NCBI GenBank assembly: GCA_964017195.1
Contig: OZ024898.1
Location: forward strand, 15,755,975 to 15,819,974
Origin: Siderastrea radians
Taxonomy: Eukaryota > Cnidaria > Anthozoa > Scleractinia > Rhizangiidae
Direction of reading: 5' to 3'
Length of the DNA stretch: 64,000 nucleotides
Part shown: one piece after another, positions 1 to 9,900 of the stretch
How the letters are laid out: each line of letters starts with the position of its first letter
Position numbering within the stretch: the first letter of the stretch is position 1
Translations under genes and position numbers: made by a program
Notes under the pieces: generated by a model
Database searches by the model: none
What the model saw: only the letters and a program-made list of their open reading frames with translations
Told to the model about the DNA's origin: nothing

Positions 1-776
1 GTCCTTGGGCAACTTCGCGGCTTAAGTTTCATTTTCCCACCTAAAACGACGTTCTCGTTCCAGTCCCTCCGCGCTTACTTGGCGTCGTCGTCCTCCCGAT
101 TGTCGTGGTTGCTTGTCATTCCCCTGTATTGCATTACGCATCCTTACTGCGCACGATTTGTTGCGTCATTTGCGCGCGCTGTGAGCGCGCGCACGTCCAG
201 GGAGTAATAGGTTTCCTATGAGGCTAAGCTCACCAGAGAAAAGAATAGTTATTTCCTCTTAAGCAAGCATGGGGACCTATCTTTTTTTCAAATATTTTTG
301 ACGTACCATTGATCCTCTTTTTGTTCAAAAAGTTAGAAAAAAAAAACACACGTTCGAAAAAAAATTATTACTAGAAACGCGTTGCTCACGGAGATGAAAT
401 CACGACCTCGAAGAACACGCACGTAAGGAAGGTTTTAAGTCAATTTCGTCTTATGCTTCGAGCATCTGCCATAAAACTTGTAGTAAATTGTTCCTTGATA
501 TCGATATTTTCCATCTAGTACATTGTTTCATGGTTTGCTTTAATCATGTGCTTCCTCTGCCTACGGAAAGTAGCGTAAACGGATGAAATAAACATGTGTT
601 TGTTAGGCGAAATTGCAAGGAATTATGGGGTAACTTGAGACGATGATATCTCGTAAACGAACATGGGGACCTATTCTTTTTATTTTATTTTTCAAAGCAT
701 TGCCTGATAGATAACAACTTGTGAAAGTTTGACAAAAATCCTATTTTAAATTTTATTTCGGGGGAATGACCTTAAA
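1..776. other. No recognised gene
   Basis: This stretch is AT-rich with scattered poly-A/T runs and GCGC-rich patches near 165-195. I saw no long open frame with protein character, no repeat pair and no RNA gene. It may be intergenic, or part of a long 3' intron of the minus-strand dehydrogenase gene, whose last exons were not found. Confidence 0.4.
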
Positions 777-1075
777 GGGCGATTTAGACGGTGTGATTTT
801 TGCTTATTTACGACTGGCGACTTTTGTAGCGCGCGCTGCTTGCGTCAGGCAAAGATCGTATACAACTCGTCATTCCAACATTTTGATTGTGGCTACGACT
901 GTGGTAGGGTTTTAAAACATGTTTCAAAATCCTACAACATTTTTCGTGTTGTGTGCAGATGTCGTAAAGATGTCGTACGCCTGATTTAGACGACACGATT
1001 CGTGTTGCAGACATCACGTGAGCAAGTCGCCTACTAGAGTTGTCCGCAAAAATCGCACCGTCTAAATCATCCATA
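777..1075. mobile_element. MITE-like element with terminal inverted repeats
   Basis: The segment 781-803 (GATTTAGACGGTGTGATTTT then TGC) is matched in reverse complement by 1046-1068 with one mismatch. This gives a ~290 bp inverted-repeat element with no transposase. A 144-codon minus frame (808-1242) runs through it and beyond, has no family resemblance and is probably fortuitous. The target-site duplication is not clear. Confidence 0.5.
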
Positions 1076-3027
1076 AGGTGGCTTACTACAGTTTTTCTGA
1101 GACACAATTGCGCGCGCTGAGAAATTCTCTCTGACGCCATTTTTTTTTCGCGCGTGCAATACTTGACGTCATCATCGAGAAAAAGCTGAAAACACCTCTG
1201 AAATCTGGCTTGTAGAAATCGCTCGTGGTGTACTATTAACATTCCTTATCATGAATGGACGAAGCCTTGACGAAGTTGGTGATCGGTACCGGTATAAAAT
1301 ATCTGTTAAAACCTTGACAAAAACCTCGAGAAGGTGTTGTAAAAATTCTTATGAGTTTATCGCACGCGCCATATTGCGTTATTTCAGCGCGCGCTTAAGT
1401 TGCACGCATGCTCAGTTTGCTCACGAAGGAGGTCGCAAAAAAAATCGCAAATCGACTTTTTGACCCCAATCTACTCGAAAACTGACCGTATAACCCACAG
1501 TAAAAAATTCAGAATCAATTCAGAGTGGTAAGTTTCACCTGTATACAAAATATTAGCAAAATCTGTAAGAGAGATTTTTAGTAATTCTCAAAAAAGCGAA
1601 AATTCGACATTTTCTTCATTAGCAAAAATTCTGCCTTACAGATTTTCATTTTCTTTTGCATAGTTGTTTATTTATAGCCACTTTTCAAATCCTGAAAAAT
1701 TGAGGTAGGCTCGTACGGCTAGATTTTGAGAAAAAAGCCCTAAAAAAGTCTAGTTTCCTGTCCACTCCTAGCACACGATCTGTTATGTTTGATATTTTCT
1801 AAGCTTCTTATATTTCTTTTCCAGGATAATGAGGGTTAATATCATTTCTTTTAACAGTTGTAGCAACAAATAACCCAAAAGAAAACTTCTGTTGGCTTTA
1901 AACTAAAGTTTTAAAAAGGTTATCTTTCTCTTCTAAAAACTGTAGTAAGCCACTTTAAGCTCCCTACTATCATGACGTAGGCGGCAAACTAAACAATGAA
2001 CGAAGCGCGCTACATTGTATTGTTTCGCCTTTTTCTTTCATAAAATCGAACATATGTGCAAATTTCGCGTAGAACATTTCATGAAACGGTTTTCCATTTC
2101 TATCCGGTATTGCATGGGCATTTTAGAGTGGTTTCGTCTTGGCAAAGCGAGATGATTGTGTCGTAAATAAATTCAGCATTTCGCTTATTTGTGGTTTGGG
2201 CGCGCAAGCGGCAGACACTGTAACGTTTTGCTTCTGTCTTTGGGAGCTTTTTAAGAAACAAAACAGCGGGGAAGTGAGTTTACGTTCCCTAACAGAGCCA
2301 AAAATCTAAAGCTCGATCGTGGTCAGCGATCGTAGCGAACATAAGCAGTGTATATTTTCTGGAAATCTCTTTCGAAAAAGGACTCCATACTAAAACAGCC
2401 CGTTTTTGCTGTATTTTCAAGTTCAAAGGGCTAGTCCTTACTCTTGTTCAATCTTTTTCATTTTAGGCTTACATTGCAGATACAGCATTCTTCTTCAAAA
2501 AGCCGCGCGTAGGTTTTTAGGGTTTGACTTTTGAAAACCAGGAAGGCAAGTTTCATCAGCGCTACTTGAGTAATTTGAGCCCATGCTGTTTTGCTTCGTT
2601 GGACAAGAAACGTACTCCACATTACAACGTCTCTCTATACCGAGACATGCATGTATAAAAGCAAGATTATCAGCAAAAGGAATATTCAGATCGAGAGTTA
2701 AGCTTGTGATGGACTAGCATTCCATTGCAGCTTGTGTACATCCATTGGACTGGACACAGGCTCCTCACCTTAATACAGATCGGACTAAGTCCTAAGTTCA
2801 ATTATCAAGCATTCAAAACTATAAATGTGGCACAAGAGTTACATTTACGATGTTTTGGGTTATTACCTCTTTTTTAATTAATTGGTTCAAGCAAACAAAA
2901 CAAGAACAACAAGAAAATTTAAGCAAAATACTAAAAATGTTCTGTTCTGTTTTCCAAGCCCTTTCAAGGAATATTTGCGTTACTCAATTCGTGCTGTTCG
3001 TTTTTTAGGTAGTATTTAAAAACGGCA
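1076..3027. other. No recognised gene
   Basis: Mostly low-complexity AT-rich DNA. Only short open frames occur, for example 1251-1463 on the plus strand, which looks random and basic. A phrase near 2707 (GTGATGGACTAGCATTCCAT) nearly matches one at 34619 and may be a decayed SINE-like tail. Confidence 0.4.
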
Positions 3028-3295
3028 GAAAATTGTAGGGAAGGTTATGATATACTGTATATGTTATCATGCCCTAATATCTCCAAATGGCCGCTGCCTT
3101 TCTGAAAATTCTTACAAAGAATATCTGTATCTGAATTTAAATTCTGAATAGATATTCTACCGAAAATTGTAGGGAAGGTTATGATATACTGTATATGTTA
3201 TCATGCCCTAATATCTCCAAATGGCCGCTGCCTTTCTGAAAATTCTTACAAAGAATATCTGTATCTGAATTTAAATTCTGAATAGATATTCTACC
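3028..3295. repeat. 134 bp tandem duplication
   Basis: Positions 3028-3161 are repeated immediately at 3162-3295, with no difference that I could see. The unit holds an AT-rich palindromic stretch (TATACTGTATATG) and no ORF. The identity points to a recent duplication, or to an assembly duplication. Confidence 0.9.
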
Positions 3296-3537
3296 GAAAC
3301 TCTCTGTTGAATGCCCTTGTGCATGCCTTTTATCAGTTTGCAAGAATTAGAATTGTGAAAATCGGAGCATCGAGCAAAACCCTTCCGGCCCATACAAATG
3401 ACGTTTTCTTGTGCATAACAAACGCAGTACATACGGTGAGTTTGCATTTCCACCATACATTCGTGTAAGGCTGAGTGAATACACATTTTTGGGCTAATTT
3501 GTAAACTTAATTAAATTGATGCTTGAAAGCAACGTCG

Positions 3538-3815
3538 AATAATAATAATAATAATAATAAACTTTATTAACGTGTCTTAAAATATCTAGCTTACACTAAA
3601 GTAAGCTAATTGGGGACACCTATCTATACCTATCTAAAGTAGTAAAAATATATAAAATATTACAATATATACAATATAAAATATAAAATATAATATCACA
3701 TCAACCTATAGTGATAAAACCCCCAAATGTTCACAAAATCAAAAGTCACTAATTACTACATAGAGGACAGTTGTTACATCCTTCCTCCAGTAACGCTTCG
3801 AGATTCTTTTTTCTA
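3538..3815 (-). mobile_element. Possible 3' end of a LINE-like element
   Basis: An (AAT)n run at about 3539-3560 is followed by ACTTTATTAACG and AT-rich sequence. Read on the minus strand this is a 3' UTR ending in a trinucleotide repeat, the style of CR1/L2-type LINE ends and like the (CTT)n tail of the LINE at 6131. No reverse-transcriptase residue is recognisable. A plain microsatellite with AT-rich flank is the alternative. Confidence 0.3.
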
Positions 3816-3966
3816 AAATAAAAGACATTAGGGAAGTTTTGTATTAAACTTAAAGTTCAAACTAGCTGGACTGAGCGTTTTTGCATGGAAGACAAGGTCC
3901 TTTTTCTCTCCATTAAGAAGGTTGAAGAATTGACACACACATAATACATCTACGTTGACTTCTCAC

Positions 3967-6900
3967 CTTGCCTTGGGATGCCACACAAGCCCTGTATTAA
4001 CTGTGAACGGTTGAACACAAGTCAATTTTATTTCAGTTCTTCCCATTTCGTAGAGCTCTAGGGCTAATGAATGATTCAAGCCAGTTGCACCAAATTTAGA
4101 TGCACAGTAGTCCGTGAGGTTGGACACACCAAAGCTGCCTGCAAGTGATGTTATGTTTACAATATGACCCTTGTTTCTCTCCAGCATGCTTGGAAGGAAT
4201 GACTTTATGGTCTGTAAAGAAGACCATTATTTGTTCATTACTAACACACTCATGTGTGTTTCTAACAGGCTGAAATTTTCATACTGAAGACTGTTGACAT
4301 GAATCTAATAATATTATTAATTTTGGTAGATCAGGCAAGAACCCTCCATTTCAGTTTCTCATGGAAGTGAGGTCTTACCAGGATTTGTTCTCCCCCAGTA
4401 ATTAACACTATACTTCTTTCCATCAAGTGACTACCAAAGTCATTAGTTTTCTTTAAGTAGAGGGTGCGCAGAGAATCTGGAATAGTACGATTGCCGTTTG
4501 CCAAAAGAATCGAGGGCTGACAATCCCCCACTCAGATCAATATCATTTCCAACTCTTTGCACACCCTCTTAGCTATTCTTGAAGAAAAGTGTCAACTGCT
4601 CAATGTCTACTAGTATGAAGAGGTTATTTCAAACATAGAGATATGTTGTGCCAAGTTATGAGTATTTCATAGAACTCCCTCTCAGTTCCTAAGAAGTAAA
4701 AATAAATTAAACACATGAAAACAATTATTTCCTGTACTACAATTAAAACTTACCCAAAAGTGTGCCAGAGCATTAATTCTAAAGGATCTTTCAATTTCCA
4801 CTTCTTTTAACTTTAAGAATTTCCTTCCCGTCAAGATTCCTGCATTGTTTACCAGAATGTCAACTGGACCAACTTCTCTCTGCACCTTCACCGCAACTCG
4901 GTAGATGTCCTCCCTACTGCTACAGTCACAAACAAAGGTGTGAGCCACTTTACCAAGTGCTTGTACTTGAGCTGCTGTTTCCTCGTTTGTATCTACATGT
5001 ACATGTAAAGAGAACCAGAACACTACATTACAATCAGTTAATATTAAACATTAACATACCCTATTAGGGAAGGTACGTTTTTTCTTGGGGGGGGGAGGGC
5101 TGGGGCCTCAGAGGGGAGGGTCATCAGGGAAAGTGAGCACCAAAAGGGGAGGGCCATACCTCATGTGAGCTATTCAAGGGAGGGTCACACATCTTTTCCA
5201 GAATTTTTTAATGAGAATTTTTGTGATGTTGCTTTTCATTTTTCTTGCAGATTAAGATTTTCTTTTCACCTACTTTGATTTAATTTGGTGTTTTATTATA
5301 GGTACTAGGTTACATTTCTACATGTATAGTATGCCATGGCACATAGTTTTTCTCGGAGGACTTGTGTCCTTTTCTTGACCGTCCGTATCGAGAAGTACTT
5401 GACTCAGGTATCGTTTCTTCAGCTTCTTGCTGTTGGCTATCCGCTGCCTGATCTCCTGAGTCGTTTAGTTCTGTCGGAAATGTAGGAAAAGTTTGTTTTG
5501 AGAGGCAGATTTCACATGCTAAACAATTCAAATAAACTTTTCTGTTAAAATAACCAACAGCAATGCCGGCTAGTCAGAGAAAGAAGCGCGTGTATTTTGC
5601 CTTAGCTATTTTATGTTCAAAACTTTTATAATACTCAAATGCTCCCATATTCAAACTTCAGCTATAAAATGTAAATATCCCACACTGATTGTTCGCATTT
5701 TCCTTGTTTCAGCGCGCACACATTCAATATCGAGATATATTCATATTCAAACACTTTGAGTTCACAAGCGAAACGTTCTGAGGTTTCTACAGCATGGAAC
5801 ATACCATGTAGTAGTGAGGGGAGGGTCGCACTCTTGTCAGTCACCTAAAGGTGGGGGGTCAGGAGTTTTTTTATTAAAACGCAAGGGAGGGCCAACACTT
5901 TTTTGGGAAAAAAATACCAAAATTCCCCAGCCCTCCCCCCCCCCAAGAAAAAACGCACCTTCCCTAATATCCTATTTGTATTAGGTGAAGGAGAACACAT
6001 TAGCTTAGTCTTATGTTAGGTAGAAATGTTTGACACAGTAATTCTGTGGTGTGTATGGCGACTTCCATTTGAACATTGAAAACTCCCTGAATTCTGTTGG
6101 TCTTTAAAAAGAACATTGAATAATGCATCAAGAAGAAGAAGAAGAAGAAGATAGACCATTTATTAATAAAATACACTTTGCAGTCAAACTACTGAATTAC
6201 GTGAATAAATTATTTACAATAAAAATATATGACGACAATTTAAAATATATTACATGCAGTGGCTAATTATGAAACTGTCTCTGAACCTGTTTGTCTTGCA
6301 GACAGGCGCAGCAAAGGCGCGTGTCGATCTCAGATTATAATTCTGCTGAGATCGTGATGGCAGAAGGTGTCTGAGTTTATGGTTGCCCTGCGCGTCAATG
6401 TCTTTGAAGAGTTCCTTACATAATGTGCTCCTTCTATCATATAGGGTTGGAAGGCCAGCTTTAACTAAACCTTCACTGTAACTACAATCCGGAAATATCA
6501 TGCGTAATGCACGGCGCTGAATGCGTTCAATTTCTTCAGAGAGATATAATGGTAGATTGCAATGAAAGACCTGGCATGCATATTCAAGGATTGATCTGAT
6601 AACGCTACAATAGAATCTTACAAGGTCATTGTTAGCAATACCCGCGCGCTTAAGTTGTCTTAAGAGATAAAGTCTCTTGGCAGCCTTAGTCGTGATTGAG
6701 TCAATATGCGCAGACCATTTGAGATCGCTGCTTATGACAACGCCAAGAACTTTAGCCGAAGATACCATTTCGAACTCGACCCCTTCTATTGACACCTGAG
6801 AGAAGCAAGGGGGAGTATGCTTGAAGCATGTGCGGATCTCCTTGCACTTGATTGGATTTAGCTGCAGATGGTTTTCCTGAGACCAGTCGTGGATGTAATC

Positions 6901-9900
6901 AGCCGCTTGTTGTAGTGAGCTGAGCTTGGAGGCAGGAACAACTTCAGAGACCGTTGTATCATCAGCAAATTTCCACAAGTGGAACCCTTCTGGGAGACGG
7001 AGATAGTTTATCATCGCTAGAAATAGCCATGGACCCAAACGGGTCCCCTGAGGCACTCCAGCAGGGACATCCAACCAATCAGATAAAACTCCATTCAGTT
7101 TCACCCTCTGCTGTCTGCTCCTTAGAAAATCGATCACCCAATTCACAACTGTAGGTTTCACGCCAAGACTTAAAAGTTTAGCGACCAATATATGATGGTC
7201 AACGAGGTCAAAAGCTTTTCTAAAGTCTAGTAGGGCAGTCCTTAATGTTGAGCCGGTGCCGTCCGTAGCGCGTAGCCAATGATGGAACATGGACATTAGA
7301 GCGAATGTGGTGCATGAACCTGGAATGAATCCAAATTGTGCGGGATCAATGGCCGATAATAGTACTGGTTTCAGTTCCTTATCGATAACAAAGCCCTCCG
7401 CAACCTTAGACAAGGTGGATGTCAATGAAATGGGTCTAAGGTCTTTATTGATGTCATTGACAGTAGGTGCTTTCGGAAGAGGCGGTACATCGGCAATCTT
7501 CCAGGCCCGGGGAACTTTACACTCGGAGAAGGAGGTATTAAGAATTTCTGCAATTGGTGCAGCCAGAATATCTGCAAATTCCCTTAATACCCAGTTCGGG
7601 AGATCGTCCGGCCCGCCGGCACGTGCGCAGCTGATTTCACGAAGTTTGCGCGCCACAGAGTATTCAGTGACTGAAATGGGCTGATCGTCGTCCATATCCA
7701 CGCGCACGGAGTCAGTTAAGGGCGAGTAATCTTCCATGACGCTGACGAATGCCTTGTTGATTTTGTTTGCAAGGGTAGACTCATCGCACACGAGGTCGGG
7801 GTGAAGAATAGCAGTCAAGTCACGTCCTGTTGTTTTGGCAGACCCGCAAAGCTGCTTAACCTCTCTCCACCAGTTGCGTGGTTTGGAATCTTGCAAGTCC
7901 TTAACCTTGTTCTCGTAGTACACCTTACGACAGCGCTTGCGCTCGCGGTTAACTTTATTTCTAAGGATCTTGAATAGGGGCTGATTTCCAGAAGCAAAGG
8001 CCTTTTGGCGACGCGTGATGAGCTGCTTGAGCTGCGTTGACACCCAAGGACGATCCGTCTCGTGGATTTTGATGGAGCGCACAGGCATAATTGTGTCCAA
8101 ACCATAGTTGATAACTTCGGTCAGCAGCGACAGTTTTCCTTCACATGTCTGTTCAGAGGACAGCAGATTCGACCGGGGAACTTCCATCAAAAATCGCCCA
8201 ACACTATTGACTTTGCGAGGGCGCTTGTCTCTCGATTTAATGATCTTGTGCTTTGGCTTCGAGGCACCGCGCGTCCCAGAGCCCATGTAGATGGTCACGT
8301 GGTCAGATAGTCCAAATGGAGGTAGGCGAGTCGGGACGGAGAAGTAATCATCTAAGTTCGTAAAAATCTGATCCAGAGTCTTATCACCCCTAGTTGGAAA
8401 TTTAACAGTCGGTTTCAGGTTAAACGATTTCAACGCTGACTGGATCATAGGAAGGAAAGTTCTATTGAAGTCGCCAGCCAAGATAAAGGCACAGTTGGGG
8501 TAGGTTGCCTCCAAGGACACGAGTGACGATATCAGATAATCCTTCATTGCCAAGTCGTCGGCGTCAGGGTACTGATAGATCACACCCACAATGATGTTGG
8601 AAAAGCCACGCGGTAGACGCCTCAGCCTAAGGTCAGCCCAGAGAACTTCATGATCAGGATGGTAGTAATCAGCTAGAACCGAGCAATTTATAGAAGATTT
8701 GACATACAAGCACACACCGCCATGTTGCCAACCTACGCGATCGCATCGGAAGATCTGGTAGCCATTGATATTAATCGGCTCATCAGGAACGGCGCTACTT
8801 AGCCATGTCTCGCTAAAAAGTGCCAGCTCAGCGTCCATGGTGGTTATCGCGTGAGCGATCTCATCAATCTTTGGCGCGAGCGACATTGTGTTAGATAGAA
8901 GCTGCAGGTTTCTGCATCATGCCATTTAGTTTACTCAGACGAAATGTGACCCTCCATAGGAAAACCAGCGTAATGGTGATAACATGGGCATGCTATTTTA
9001 ACACGGTAAACAATGCACACCTAATAAAAATTTTCTTTTGTCTCATATAAACAGTGGAGTGTGTTCAGTAAGAAGTGTGTCAAGGATTTGAAAAACAAAA
9101 GCCGTGTCACATTGCACGTTTGAGCCGTCTGTCAAATTGCACACTAGAAAAAACTGTTCTGTTTTTTTAAAAAGCCAACTATCAGTGCACCGAATCGGCA
9201 ATTCACGTTATAAATTTCACCTGTCATCTTCAAATGAATCACAAACTGTTGCCACGAAACTCGTTTCATTCTGCTATTTACTCTTTTTAAAATAAGGAAC
9301 TCTAATAGCCATGATATCAGACAAATGATTGTTTACGTTTTGCCGTGTGAGTTCATGTTTATTGGGTATTTATCTTGCAGTCGGAAAGTTGGTGGATATT
9401 TCATTTGATCTTCGATATTTCGCTGTGTGTCTGGCAAAAACTGGAACTGTGCTGAGTGCTGACTGTTAGCTCAGAGCAAAAACCAGATGACTAAGCAAGT
9501 TGGTTTATGGAAAAAAAGACTTCACAGTAACTGTTGGTACTACCAGAACCATGAGGCTAACCCCAGGCTCACCCCAGGCAGCCAGAATAAAACAAGCTTG
9601 CTAGTGCTGCCTTAATTCCCACAATTCCATTGTGTCGTATCATTTCTGGTTTGTACCTTCAAATTTACCTAACAGTCTCTTTGTTTTCAATCAGGTGCAC
9701 ATGAACCATAGAGGGGTTATAATTGGTTTATAGGGTGGGTTACACTTTCATGAAATGTGACTTCGCATCTTTTTTAGCAGGAGGGATGGGCGTAAAACAT
9801 AAAATATGACTTTTTCCCCTCATGTTATGAGATTTGCTATTATTATTATTATCATCATCATCATCATCATTATTATTATTATCATTATTATTAGCCATTC

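Noticed and set aside
6954..8310. Plus-strand ORFs inside the LINE (for example 7289-7684)
   Set aside because: Antisense shadows of the intact ORF2.
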